In this document: positions 16,777-26,403 of the stretch, in pieces
Position numbering within the stretch: the first letter of the stretch is position 1
Layout of the letters: each line of letters opens with the position of its first letter
NCBI RefSeq assembly: GCF_000956535.1
Contig: NZ_JYIY01000076.1
Span: 1-64,000 of the forward strand
Source of the DNA: Microbacterium ginsengisoli
Lineage (GTDB): Bacteria > Actinomycetota > Actinomycetes > Actinomycetales > Microbacteriaceae
DNA length: 64,000 nucleotides
Direction: 5' to 3'
Made by a program: the position numbers and the translations under genes
Notes under the pieces: model-generated
The model's database searches: none
The model's input: the letters and a program-made list of their open reading frames with translations, nothing else
Told to the model about the DNA's origin: nothing

Positions 16777-16782
16777 TATCGT
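16777..16782 (+). promoter_or_regulatory. Leaderless -10 element (histidine kinase)
   Basis: TATCGT followed by 7 nt and GTG 16790. It supports that GTG as an internal, leaderless start. Confidence 0.4.
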
Positions 16783-16789
16783 GTGGGAT

Positions 16790-17950
16790 GTGAGTCAGAC
16801 GGAGTCGCCCGATCGTGTGCGCGGCATGGGCTGGCCGGTGCTCGCCGACGGCGAGCGCGCCTCGCTCGCCGGATGGCGTGCGACGCTGGCGACTCCCTCC
16901 GTACGGGGGTGGTACGTGGGCGGCGCGATCGCGTTGCCGTGGCTGTTCGTCGTGCTGCCGGGGGTGCTCAGCGCCCCGCAGCTGTGGCAGCAGGTGCTCG
17001 GCAGCACTCTGGTGCTGCTCTTCGCCGCCGCGTTCCTGATCGCCGCCCCGACCGCGTGGGCCACTCCGCGCCGCGGGCGCATCTGGATCGTGCTGGGGCT
17101 GTTCGCGCTGTCTTTCGCACTGATGCCCTGGCTCGGGTGGGACGTGCGCGCCACCTGGACGTTCGTGGGCGTGGTGCTGGGCGTGAGCGTCATCGGCTGG
17201 CGGTTCACCTGGATCGCCATCGTCGCGCTCGGCCTGCTCGCCTTCGGCATCGCAGTCGCGACCGGCGTCGACCCGGCGGACGCCGTGCTGAACTCCGCGA
17301 TCATCGTGTCGATCTCGCTCATGATGGCCGCCTTCGCACGCACCCTCGCCGCGCTCGGCCAGCTGCGCAAGACGCAGGCCCAGGTCGAGGTGCTCGCCGC
17401 CGACCGGGAGCGCAGCCGGGTGGCGCGCGACATCCACGACATCCTCGGGCACTCGCTCACGGTCATCACCGTGAAGGCCGAGCTCGCCGGACGCCTCATC
17501 GACGCCGACCCGCAGCGGGCGGGCGTCGAGATCGGCGAGGTCGAGGCGCTTGCCCGCGGCGCCCTGGCCGACGTGCGCGCCGCGGTGAGCGGCTTCCGCG
17601 AGGTGAACGTGAGCGCGGAGCTCGCCGCCGCCCGGGCGGCGCTGCGGGCGGCCGGGATCGAGCTCGACGCGCCCGCATCCACCGATGCGATCGACCCGGC
17701 ACATCGTGAGCTCGCGGGGTGGGTCGTGCGCGAAGGCGTCACGAACGTCATCCGTCACGCGGGTGCGTCGCGCTGCCGCATCCGGCTCGAGCACGATGTG
17801 GTCGAGGTCGCCGACGACGGTGTCGGGCCCGGGGCCGGCACCGCGTCCACAGGTCTCACGGGGCTGCGGGAGAGAGCGGATGCCGCCGGCGCCCGCCTGC
17901 GCATCGGTCGCAGCGACCTCGGCGGGTTCTCGGTGCGGGTCGAGCTGTGA
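16790..17950 (+). CDS. Sensor histidine kinase (HisKA_3 type)
   Basis: A 386-residue kinase with an N-terminal membrane domain of about five helices and a HisKA_3 dimerisation region with the phospho-accepting His (ARDIHDILGHSLTVI). A HATPase domain follows (VREGVTNVIRHAGA, VADDGVGPG, GLTGLRERADAAG). It senses an envelope signal and phosphorylates the next-encoded regulator. The GTG at 16790 is chosen for the hexamer 7 nt upstream. An ATG at 16733, 5 bp after the permease stop, would add 19 residues and cannot be excluded. Confidence 0.88.
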   Translation: MSQTESPDRVRGMGWPVLADGERASLAGWRATLATPSVRGWYVGGAIALPWLFVVLPGVLSAPQLWQQVLGSTLVLLFAAAFLIAAPTAWATPRRGRIWIVLGLFALSFALMPWLGWDVRATWTFVGVVLGVSVIGWRFTWIAIVALGLLAFGIAVATGVDPADAVLNSAIIVSISLMMAAFARTLAALGQLRKTQAQVEVLAADRERSRVARDIHDILGHSLTVITVKAELAGRLIDADPQRAGVEIGEVEALARGALADVRAAVSGFREVNVSAELAAARAALRAAGIELDAPASTDAIDPAHRELAGWVVREGVTNVIRHAGASRCRIRLEHDVVEVADDGVGPGAGTASTGLTGLRERADAAGARLRIGRSDLGGFSVRVEL

Positions 17951-18561
17951 GCGACGGCATCCGGCTGCTGATCGCCGACGACCAGGCCCTCGTGCGCGGG
18001 GCGCTCTCGGCGCTGCTCTCGCTGGAGCCCGACATCGAGGTCGTCGCCGAGGTCGGCCGCGGCGACGAGGTCGAGGCCGCCGTCCGCGCGGCGGCGGCCA
18101 CCGTGGCCCTGCTCGACATCGAGATGCCCGGTCTCGACGGCATCGCCGCGTGCGCGCGGCTGCGCGAGACGGCGCCCGGATGCCGCGTGCTCATCGTCAC
18201 GACCTTCGGCCGCCCCGGCTACCTGTCGCGCGCGCTGCAGGCGGGGGCATCCGGGTTCGTCGTGAAGGACACCCCCGCCGCGCAGCTCGCCGACGCGGTG
18301 CGCCGGGTCGCCCGAGGGGAGCGGGTCGTGGACCCGCAGCTCGCGATCGACTCGCTCGCGCAGGGCGACTCGCCGCTCACCGAGCGCGAACGCGACGTTC
18401 TCGAGGGGGCGCGCACCGGCGGCAGCGTCGCGGACATCGCGCGCATGCTGCACCTGTCCGAAGGCACCGTGCGCAACCATCTGTCGTCGGCCATCGGCAA
18501 GACCGGCGCCCGCAACCGAGGCGACGCGGCGCGCATCGCCGAGCAGAACGGCTGGCTGTAG
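17947..18561 (+). CDS. NarL/LuxR-family response regulator
   Basis: A 204-residue regulator with a receiver domain (IRLLIADDQALVRGAL, phospho-acceptor D57 in LLDIEMPGLDG, K in FVVKDTPAAQL). A LuxR helix-turn-helix follows (LTERERDVLEGARTG, VADIARMLHLSEGTVRNHLS). The GTG start overlaps the kinase stop (GTGA), so kinase and regulator are coupled. The likely target is the exporter operon it belongs to. It resembles the DesR subgroup. Confidence 0.93.
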   Translation: MSDGIRLLIADDQALVRGALSALLSLEPDIEVVAEVGRGDEVEAAVRAAAATVALLDIEMPGLDGIAACARLRETAPGCRVLIVTTFGRPGYLSRALQAGASGFVVKDTPAAQLADAVRRVARGERVVDPQLAIDSLAQGDSPLTERERDVLEGARTGGSVADIARMLHLSEGTVRNHLSSAIGKTGARNRGDAARIAEQNGWL

Positions 18562-18615
18562 CCGGGTCAGGCTCCGCGCGAGCGGCGCTCGGCCGCGGGC
18601 GTCACCGACCGGGCG

Positions 18616-19014
18616 TCACGACGCCGTCGTCAACCCGAAGTACTCGAGCTCGGCGTCGTTGAGCATGCGCGACCGGATGAGGAAGCGCATCCCCGTCGGG
18701 CCCTCCACGCTGAAGCCGGCGCCACGGCCGGGCACGACGTCGATCGTCAGATGGGTGTACTTCCAGTACTCGAACTGGCTCTCCGACATGAAGACCTCGA
18801 TCGGCTCGAGGCCCGGGACATCAAGGTCGCCGAGCTTCACGTCGCTCGGACCGGTCATGAACATCCCGATCGGGTAGCACATGGGTGCGCTGCCGTCGCA
18901 GCAGCCGCCGGACTGGTGGAACATCAGCGGGCCGTGCTGCTCGGTCAGCTGCCGCAGCAGGGATGCCGCGGCATCCGTCACATCGACGCGGTGATAGGTG
19001 CCGATACGGACCAT
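18616..19014 (-). CDS. DUF779 domain protein
   Basis: A 132-residue protein of the DUF779 family, with the conserved Cys-rich segment FHQSGGCCDGSAPMCYP and FEYWKYTHLTIDVVPGRG. Members are almost always encoded beside NAD-dependent aldehyde dehydrogenases of the acetaldehyde/ethanol class, as here. The Cys residues may bind a metal, but no activity is established. It is preceded by GGAGGAGATC and lies 129 bp after the dehydrogenase, beyond a hairpin. Confidence 0.88.
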   Translation of the reverse strand: MVRIGTYHRVDVTDAAASLLRQLTEQHGPLMFHQSGGCCDGSAPMCYPIGMFMTGPSDVKLGDLDVPGLEPIEVFMSESQFEYWKYTHLTIDVVPGRGAGFSVEGPTGMRFLIRSRMLNDAELEYFGLTTAS

Positions 19015-19102
19015 CGTGATCTCCTCTCCGAGATCGTGTCCTCCGAGTGTGCGCCCGCCGCCGCCCGGAGGGAAGACCGGGACGACGGCGGGCGACGGAA
19101 CC

Positions 19103-19133
19103 GCGGGGCTCCCGGAGGAGTGGGGAGCCCCGC
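19103..19133 (-). terminator. Hairpin between aldehyde dehydrogenase and DUF779 gene
   Basis: An 11-bp perfect stem (19103-19113 with 19123-19133) 10 bp after the dehydrogenase stop. It is probably an attenuating terminator that lowers expression of the DUF779 gene. Confidence 0.55.
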
Positions 19134-19143
19134 ATCCATCGGC

Positions 19144-20691
<1,548 letters not shown>

Positions 20692-20751
20692 GGTGTCTCC
20701 TTCGACGGGTCATGAACCGAGGTCGGCGTCGGTGCCGCCTCGTTGCCGTCG

Positions 20752-20757
20752 AAGCTA
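20752..20757 (-). promoter_or_regulatory. -10 element of aldehyde dehydrogenase gene
   Basis: TAGCTT on the minus strand, about 60 nt before the start codon and next to the CACGTTGC repeats. Confidence 0.4.
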
Positions 20758-20765
20758 GGTCGCGC

Positions 20766-20783
20766 CACGTTGCATCACGTTGC
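20766..20783. repeat. CACGTTGC direct repeats, candidate operator
   Basis: CACGTTGC occurs at 20766-20773 and again at 20776-20783, a 10-bp period that places both on the same helix face. They cover the -35 region of the dehydrogenase promoter and are the likely binding sites of the adjacent GAF regulator. Confidence 0.5.
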
Positions 20784-20793
20784 GCGGCGCGGG

Positions 20794-22122
20794 TCAGCCC
20801 TGTTCGAGCTTCTCGATGCGCGCCACGAGCCCCGCGCGCTTGGGCGAGCGGGCGGGCAGCATCTCGAGGCACAGCCGCAGCAGCTCGCCGTCGGCGGACC
20901 CCATCTCGGTGTCGGCGAAGGCCAGCAGCACGTCGACGCTCGCCTCGCTCATGAGCGCTTCGCGCAGCGCCGTGCGCACCGAGTCGCGGAACTCCTCGAC
21001 CCCGGGTGCGGTCGATTCGGGCAGCACGTCGCCGCGGTACGCCGAGAGCGCGACACGGTGCGCGCCGCGGTCGAGCAGCGACAGCAGCTGCTGCGCGTCG
21101 GTCTCGAGCCCTCCGCCGAGCCGGTAGGGACGGGACTCGGGCACGAGATGCGGCGCAGACTTCTCGAGCACCTTGCGCAAGCGCACGATCTCGGCCCGAA
21201 GCGTCACGGATGCCTCGGGGTCGCCGTAGACGAGCTCGCTCAGCCGCTCGGCCGACAGACCCTGCCGGTGGGTGGCGAGCATGAGCATGATCTCGGCGTG
21301 GCGCACCGAGAGCTCGAACACCGTGACCGACTGGTCGGCGGCGGTCTCGAGCAGCGCGCGGTCGCGGCCGAGCACCCGCAGTGTGGTGCGGCCGGTGACC
21401 GCAGGCTGGGTGCGAGAGCGGCGGGTGCGGGTGGGCTGCTCGGCGCGGGCTCGCAGGCGCGAGAGCAGCAGTTCGCCCTCGACGGCCCGCGCGGTCGCGT
21501 CGACCAGGAGCTTGGCTTGAGGAGTGACGACGACGTCGGTGCCGGTGACGTCGATGACGCCGAGTAGACGTCTCGTCTCGGGGTCGTGCACGGGCGCGGC
21601 CGTGCACGACCAGCCCTGCACGAGACGGTTGAAGTGCTCGGCGCCGCGGATCTGCACCGACTGGTCGAGCATGAGGGCGGTGCCGGGGGCGGCGGTGCCC
21701 ATGGCCTCCTCCGACCACGTGGCGCCGGCGACGAAGCCCATCTCGCCCGCACGCAGTCGCAGACGTCGATCGCCCTCGACCCACAGCAGTCTCCCGGCGG
21801 CATCGCCGACGGCGACGACCACGCCGGAATCCTCGGAGACGCCGGGGATGAGGAGCGTGCGGATCATGTCGATCGCACCCGCAAGGGGATGCTCGTGCCG
21901 CAGCCGGTCGAGTTCGTCGGCGGGGATGCCGATGGGCGGCAGGTCTTCGACGCCGACGAGACGGTCGAGCGAGCGGCGCCAACTCTCGCGCACCATGCCG
22001 CGCACGTTCCGCACGCGGTCGTCGTCCGAGTTGCCGCGCACGAACTCCTCGTGCGCGCGCTCGATGATCAGACGGGATGCCGCGGGTACGACCGGCAGGT
22101 CCTCGGTCCAAGGGGACGTCAT
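20794..22122 (-). CDS. GAF-domain transcriptional regulator of aldehyde dehydrogenase
   Basis: A 442-residue protein. Residues about 1-200 match the N-terminal GAF sensor region of AcoR-type activators (RESWRRSLDRLVGVEDLPPI, SEDSGVVVAVGDAAGRLLWV, GTALMLDQSVQIRGAEHFN). It lacks the sigma-54 AAA+ domain of true AcoR. Instead the C-terminal half has a winged-helix-like region (LSERLAYGD-type segment at about 300-350). It probably senses an aldehyde or alcohol and controls the downstream dehydrogenase. The start follows GGAGGG. Confidence 0.8.
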   Translation of the reverse strand: MTSPWTEDLPVVPAASRLIIERAHEEFVRGNSDDDRVRNVRGMVRESWRRSLDRLVGVEDLPPIGIPADELDRLRHEHPLAGAIDMIRTLLIPGVSEDSGVVVAVGDAAGRLLWVEGDRRLRLRAGEMGFVAGATWSEEAMGTAAPGTALMLDQSVQIRGAEHFNRLVQGWSCTAAPVHDPETRRLLGVIDVTGTDVVVTPQAKLLVDATARAVEGELLLSRLRARAEQPTRTRRSRTQPAVTGRTTLRVLGRDRALLETAADQSVTVFELSVRHAEIMLMLATHRQGLSAERLSELVYGDPEASVTLRAEIVRLRKVLEKSAPHLVPESRPYRLGGGLETDAQQLLSLLDRGAHRVALSAYRGDVLPESTAPGVEEFRDSVRTALREALMSEASVDVLLAFADTEMGSADGELLRLCLEMLPARSPKRAGLVARIEKLEQG

Positions 22123-22161
22123 TCGCGCCCTCCGATCGACGATGAAACGGGGGTCGCCCTC

Positions 22162-22167
22162 AGTGTA
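22162..22167 (-). promoter_or_regulatory. -10 element of the GAF regulator gene
   Basis: TACACT on the minus strand, 39 nt upstream of the ATG at 22122. Confidence 0.4.
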
Positions 22168-22231
22168 GACATCGGGCGCGACGCGCGGCAGGGTTCGTGG
22201 GAATCCCGCAGGTTCGCGGCGCCCGCGACGC

Positions 22232-22567
22232 TCATGGCCGCGCGGGGGCGACGAGGTAGGAGCTCGCCCAGCGTCCGAGGTCGTCGAGGATCGGGCTGAT
22301 GCGGGTGCCCGCCTCGGTGAGCGCGTAGCTGACGGTGACGGGCGGGCCGGGTTCGACGGAGCGGCTCACGAGTCCCGCCTCGGCGAGCTCGCCCAACCGG
22401 TCGGAGAGCATGGCGTCGCTGACGCCGATGGCCCGGCGGATCGCGACGAACGACGTCGGTCCCGCCCCGAGCACGCTCAGGATCATGCCGTTCCAGCGCT
22501 TGCCGAGGATCGAGAACGCGAGCGACACCGCCGCGTCGCACGCGTGGGTGTCGTGGTCCTCGGCCAT
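22232..22567 (-). CDS. HxlR-family transcriptional regulator
   Basis: A 111-residue winged-helix protein. It has the family Cys near the N-terminus (HACDAAVSLAFSILGKRW) and the recognition region FVAIRRAIGVSDAMLSDRLGELAEAGLV. HxlR proteins respond to electrophiles, quinones or oxidants and often repress a divergent oxidoreductase gene. The start has TACCAT 6 nt upstream, so the transcript is probably leaderless. It is divergent from an azoreductase, with a dyad between them. Confidence 0.92.
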   Translation of the reverse strand: MAEDHDTHACDAAVSLAFSILGKRWNGMILSVLGAGPTSFVAIRRAIGVSDAMLSDRLGELAEAGLVSRSVEPGPPVTVSYALTEAGTRISPILDDLGRWASSYLVAPARP

Positions 22568-22573
22568 GCCCCC

Positions 22574-22579
22574 ATGGTA
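22574..22579 (-). promoter_or_regulatory. Leaderless -10 element (HxlR gene)
   Basis: TACCAT on the minus strand, 6 nt, then ATG at 22567. Confidence 0.5.
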
Positions 22580-22586
22580 GCGGTGC

Positions 22587-22592
22587 TACACT
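22587..22592 (+). promoter_or_regulatory. -10 element of azoreductase gene
   Basis: TACACT. The predicted start of transcription falls on the first arm of the adjacent dyad, which would suit repression. Confidence 0.5.
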
Positions 22593-22598
22593 CCGGAA

Positions 22599-22623
22599 AG
22601 TCGCTCTAATTTCCATAGCGACT
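22599..22623. promoter_or_regulatory. HxlR operator dyad
   Basis: AGTCGCT (22599-22605) and AGCGACT (22617-22623) form a perfect 7+7 inverted repeat with an 11-nt AT-rich spacer, between the divergent HxlR and azoreductase genes. The geometry fits a dimeric winged-helix repressor. Confidence 0.65.
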
Positions 22624-22643
22624 ACGAGAATGAATGGAGTGTC

Positions 22644-23285
22644 ATGTCGCTGTTCCGTCTGGATGCCAGCATCCTCCCCGCCACCTCTGCGAGCCGTGCG
22701 CTCGGAGACATCGTCGAGGCGGAGTGGACCGCCGCGCACCCCGATCGCGGCGTCGTACGCCGGGATCTCGCCACGGCGCCCATTCCCGCGACCGCCTGGC
22801 CCGCCGCGGTCACCGCGAAGTTCACCCCCGAGGCCGACCGCAGCCCCGAGCAGGTCGAGGCCGTCGCCCTCGCCACCCGTCTCGCCGACGAGCTCATCTC
22901 GGCCGACGCTCTGCTGTTCACCGTGCCGCTGTACAACTTCGGCGTCTCGCAGCACGTGAAGACCTGGTTCGACCTGGCCTACACCGATCCCCGCATCGAC
23001 CCGCAGGGCACCGCTCTGCAGGGCAAGCCCGCCGTACTCGCGACCGTGCTCGGCGGCAACTACGGCGAAGGCACCCCGAAGGAGGGCTGGGACCACTCCA
23101 CCGGGTGGCTCGAGCGCGTCTTCGCGGATGTCTGGGGGCTCGACCTGCGCGTCGTGATGCGTCCGTTCACCCTCGTCGGCGTGAACCCGGCGCTCGACGC
23201 CTTCAGCGACCTCGCCGCCGACCTCAAACAGCAGGCCGAGGAGTCCGCGCGCGCCCACGGCCGCGACATCGCCAGCGCCGCGTGA
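22644..23285 (+). CDS. FMN-dependent NADH-azoreductase
   Basis: A 213-residue flavodoxin-fold oxidoreductase of the AzoR family. It shows the N-terminal strand with FRLDASILPATSASRAL and the FMN/active-site segment FTVPLYNFGVSQHVKTWFDL. Such enzymes reduce quinones and azo compounds with NADH and protect against electrophilic stress. The start has GGAGTG upstream. Control is probably by the divergent HxlR protein through the dyad at 22599-22623. Confidence 0.9.
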   Translation: MSLFRLDASILPATSASRALGDIVEAEWTAAHPDRGVVRRDLATAPIPATAWPAAVTAKFTPEADRSPEQVEAVALATRLADELISADALLFTVPLYNFGVSQHVKTWFDLAYTDPRIDPQGTALQGKPAVLATVLGGNYGEGTPKEGWDHSTGWLERVFADVWGLDLRVVMRPFTLVGVNPALDAFSDLAADLKQQAEESARAHGRDIASAA

Positions 23286-23290
23286 CCGCC

Positions 23291-23325
23291 GTGGTGGGTC
23301 GCCCTACGACCGGGCGGCCCACCAC
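23291..23325. terminator. Terminator between azoreductase and cca
   Basis: A 14-bp stem with one G-T pair (23291-23304 with 23312-23325) and loop TACGACC, between the convergent genes. It overlaps the last codons of cca. Confidence 0.65.
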
Positions 23326-24731
23326 TCGAGAAGGCGCTGCTCCGCGGCATCCGCACCGATGACGCCCTCGTCGAGACGCACCTCCAGCAGGTAGCGGTAG
23401 GCCTCGCCGACCTCACGGCCGGGGCCGATGCCCAGCACCTCCTGGATGCGGTTGCCGTCGAGCTCGGGCCGGATCGCGTCGAGCTCCTCCTGCGCCGCGA
23501 GCTGGGAGATGCGCGCCTCGATGTCGTCGTACGCCGCCGCCAGCCGCGCCGCCTTGCGCTTGTTGCGGGTCGTCACGTCGGCGCGGGTGAGGATATGCAG
23601 ACGCTCGAGCTCTTCGCCCGCATCGCGCACGTACCGGCGCACGGCCGAGTCCGTCCATGCCCCCTCGGCGTAGCCGAAGAAGCGCAGGTGCAGCTCGATG
23701 AGCCGGGCCACCACCGTCATCGTGTCGCTGTCGAAGCGCAGGTCGCGAAGGCGGGCGCGCGCAAGGCGGGCGCCCTTCACGTCGTGGTGGTGGAAGGTGA
23801 CCCCGCCGCCCGGCTCGAGCCGGCGCGTGGCGGGCTTGCCGATGTCGTGCAGCAGGGCGGCGAGCCGCAGCGGCACATCGGGCTCGGCATCGGGATGCCG
23901 CGACCGTTCGAGTGCGATCGCCTGCCGCAGCACCGTCAGCGAGTGCTCGTAGACATCCTTGTGGTGGTGGTGCTCGTCGACCTCGAGGCGCAACGCCGGC
24001 ACCTCCGGCAGGAACTCCGCGAGCAGACCGGTCTCGACCAGCAGACGGATGCCCCGCACGGGATCGTCCGACGCCAGCAGCCGAACGAGCTCGCCCTGCA
24101 CGCGCTCGGGGCTCACGATCGCCAACGTCGCCGTGAGCCCGGCGATCGCCTCGCTCGTCTCGGGGGCGACGGCGAAGCCCAGCTGCGAGGAGAACCGGGC
24201 GGCGCGCAGCATCCGCAGCGGATCGTCGCCGAAGCTCACCCGCGGGTCGATCGGGGTGCGCAGCACGCCCGCGACCAGGTCCTCCACACCCCCCGAGGGG
24301 TCGACGAGCGCCCGCTCGGGCACGCGCAGCGCCATCGCGTTGACCGTGAAGTCGCGGCGCACGAGGTCGTCGTCGAGCACGTCGCCGAAGGCGACCACGG
24401 GCTTGCGGGTCGCCCCGTCGTAGTTGTCGGCGCGGTACGTCGTGATCTCGACCTGCTCGCCCTGTACGCGCGCGCCGATCGTGCCGAACGCCCGCCCGAT
24501 GTCCCACTGGGCGGTGGAGATCGGCGTGACGATCCGCAGGATGTCATCGGGCCGCGCGTTCGTGGCGAAGTCGAGGTCGTGCGTCGGGCGGCCGATCAGC
24601 GCATCGCGCACCGGGCCGCCCACGATCGCCAGCTCGAACCCTGCGGCGGCGAACGCGTCGGCGACGCGGACCACGACCGGTGACGCGGCGAGTGCGGCCA
24701 GGCGCGCGACACCGTCGACCATGTTGAGCAT
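23304..24731 (-). CDS. cca: CCA tRNA nucleotidyltransferase
   Basis: A 475-residue class II nucleotidyltransferase that adds or repairs the 3' CCA of tRNAs. The head domain has GGPVRDALIGRPTHDLDFAT with the catalytic DxD. It is followed by the RRDFTVNAMAL motif, ERVQGELVRLL, and a C-terminal HD domain (LAALLHDIGKPATR). The ATG at 24731 has TAGGCT 7 nt upstream, so a leaderless transcript is likely, started from within the end of the methyltransferase gene. Its place beside DUF6049 and murJ is conserved in actinobacteria. Confidence 0.93.
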   Translation of the reverse strand: MLNMVDGVARLAALAASPVVVRVADAFAAAGFELAIVGGPVRDALIGRPTHDLDFATNARPDDILRIVTPISTAQWDIGRAFGTIGARVQGEQVEITTYRADNYDGATRKPVVAFGDVLDDDLVRRDFTVNAMALRVPERALVDPSGGVEDLVAGVLRTPIDPRVSFGDDPLRMLRAARFSSQLGFAVAPETSEAIAGLTATLAIVSPERVQGELVRLLASDDPVRGIRLLVETGLLAEFLPEVPALRLEVDEHHHHKDVYEHSLTVLRQAIALERSRHPDAEPDVPLRLAALLHDIGKPATRRLEPGGGVTFHHHDVKGARLARARLRDLRFDSDTMTVVARLIELHLRFFGYAEGAWTDSAVRRYVRDAGEELERLHILTRADVTTRNKRKAARLAAAYDDIEARISQLAAQEELDAIRPELDGNRIQEVLGIGPGREVGEAYRYLLEVRLDEGVIGADAAEQRLLEWWAARS

Positions 24732-24738
24732 GCCGACG

Positions 24739-24744
24739 AGCCTA
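24739..24744 (-). promoter_or_regulatory. Leaderless -10 element (cca)
   Basis: TAGGCT on the minus strand, 7 nt, then the ATG at 24731. It overlaps the stop codon of the upstream methyltransferase gene. Confidence 0.45.
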
Positions 24745-26283
24745 TCCGGCGGGATCGGCCGGCTCGGGGCCGTCGAACCCGAGGAAGCCCGTCACGACGA
24801 GCTCCCGCACGCGCGGCAGCAGTTCCGCGGCGAGCGCGTCGGGGTCGACCTCGAGGAGGTCGGCGATCGCCGCGACGAGCACACCCACCGCGAGGTCGCC
24901 GTCGCACGCGCCGACGAGGGCGGCGAGCCCCGGATCGACCACGAGCGCCCGCTGGAAGCCGGCGCCCTGGCGCAGCTCGATGACCGTCGGCGCCTCCTCG
25001 CCGGGGCGGTGATGCCGCGCCTCGGTGACATCCGGGGCGACGTGCAGCACGCTCGCGGCGAGCTGCGCATCGGTGAGCGCGGCGAGCCTGTCGTGGGCGG
25101 CGAGGGAGGCCGCCAGGTGCGGTCCGAGCGCGTGGTCGATGGGCTGCGGCATCCGCTCGAACCGGGCGAGTGTGGGCACGCCCGTGGCCCGGCGCAGCAG
25201 CAGATAGCCGAACCCCACGGCGGTCACGCCGCGGTCGGCGAAGTCTTCGAGCCAGGCGCCCACGAGGCGGGCGTAGTCGTCGCCGCCCGGAGCCGACCCG
25301 CCGTCACGCACCCACAGCTGCGCATACGCGAGCGGGTCCAGCTGCTCGCGCTCGACGATCCAGGCGTCGAGCGGAACCGGACTCGCCGCCACCCAGGCCC
25401 GCACTCGCTCGAGGCCGTCCTCGCCGTCGCGGTACTCCCAGTTGCCGAGCAGCTGGGCCACTCCGCCGGGCGTGAGCACCTCCCCGACCCCCCGCACGAC
25501 GGCGGCCACGAGATCATCGCCCGCGAATCCGGCGTCGCGGTACTCGTAGGCCGGAACGCCCGCGACACGGGGCGTGATCACGAACGGCGGGTTGGAGACG
25601 ACCCGGTCGAACTGCTCGCCCGCGACGGGCTCGAACAGACTCCCCTCCCGCAGCTCGACCGCGGTGTCCCCCGCGAGCGCCGCGTTCAGGGCGGCGAACC
25701 GCAGGGCGCGGGTCGAGACATCCGTCGCCACCACGCGGTCCGCATACCGCCGCGCCCGCAGCGCCTGGATGCCGCACCCCGTGCCGATGTCGAGCACGGA
25801 TGCCGCGGCCGCCGGCAGCTGCAGCGACGCGAGCGTGAGCGAGGCACCCCCGACGCCCAGCACGTGGTCGGGGGCGAGCTCTCCGCCGAGGGCCGCCTCG
25901 TCGAGATCGCTCGCGATCCACCATTCGACCTCGCCGCGACCGTCGGCGAAGGCCTGCGGGCGTACGAGGGCGGTCGCGACGACGACCTCTCCGGCGACCT
26001 GCACGAGGTCGAGCGCGATGAGCCCGGCCACGCCGCACGCGGGGAACGCGGCCTCCACCTCGGCGACGGATGCCGCAGCCCCCACGCCGAGCAGGCGGCA
26101 CACGACCGCGAGCGGGTCGGTGCGTCCCTCGAGCGCCGCGAGGGCGGGGCCGCGCAGCCCCTGCCCGATGGCCCGATCGGGCAGGTCGCCCCACGCGGCG
26201 CGCACGGCGTCGGTGCGGTAGTCCGCGGCATCCAGATCCCGGGCGAGGGCCGCCGCCGCGGCGGTGTCGATGGAGACGGTCAC
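24742..26283 (-). CDS. Class I SAM methyltransferase (NPPF type)
   Basis: A 513-residue protein with an N-terminal helical domain of about 150 residues. A Rossmann methyltransferase core follows (VLDIGTGCGIQALRA for SAM binding, FDRVVSNPPFVI as the N-methylation motif). A third domain of unknown role makes up the rest. The NPPF motif marks enzymes that methylate amide or exocyclic amino groups, such as PrmC or rRNA guanine/adenine methylases. The exact substrate is not clear. The GTG at 26283 has TTGAAT 6 nt upstream. A longer open frame to 26418 overlaps the divergent promoter. Confidence 0.85.
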   Translation of the reverse strand: MTVSIDTAAAAALARDLDAADYRTDAVRAAWGDLPDRAIGQGLRGPALAALEGRTDPLAVVCRLLGVGAAASVAEVEAAFPACGVAGLIALDLVQVAGEVVVATALVRPQAFADGRGEVEWWIASDLDEAALGGELAPDHVLGVGGASLTLASLQLPAAAASVLDIGTGCGIQALRARRYADRVVATDVSTRALRFAALNAALAGDTAVELREGSLFEPVAGEQFDRVVSNPPFVITPRVAGVPAYEYRDAGFAGDDLVAAVVRGVGEVLTPGGVAQLLGNWEYRDGEDGLERVRAWVAASPVPLDAWIVEREQLDPLAYAQLWVRDGGSAPGGDDYARLVGAWLEDFADRGVTAVGFGYLLLRRATGVPTLARFERMPQPIDHALGPHLAASLAAHDRLAALTDAQLAASVLHVAPDVTEARHHRPGEEAPTVIELRQGAGFQRALVVDPGLAALVGACDGDLAVGVLVAAIADLLEVDPDALAAELLPRVRELVVTGFLGFDGPEPADPAG

Positions 26284-26289
26284 CCGTCC

Positions 26290-26295
26290 ATTCAA
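26290..26295 (-). promoter_or_regulatory. Leaderless -10 element (methyltransferase)
   Basis: TTGAAT on the minus strand, 6 nt, then GTG 26283. Confidence 0.4.
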
Positions 26296-26359
26296 CCGCG
26301 CGCGGGCGTCCGCTCGCCGCCTTCCCCGCGAGGCTCGGGGATGCCACAGCACCCGCCCG

Positions 26360-26365
26360 TAGAAT
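26360..26365 (+). promoter_or_regulatory. -10 element of DUF6049-murJ operon
   Basis: TAGAAT, 38 nt before ATG 26404. This is the best match to consensus in the divergent region. Confidence 0.5.
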
Positions 26366-26403
26366 CGCAGCCGACGTGCGCGTGGACCGCACCGACCTCT
26401 CTT

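Noticed and set aside
24424..26403. Long plus-strand extension of the DUF6049 frame
   Set aside because: It is antisense to cca and the methyltransferase. The signal peptide and promoter place the real start at 26404.
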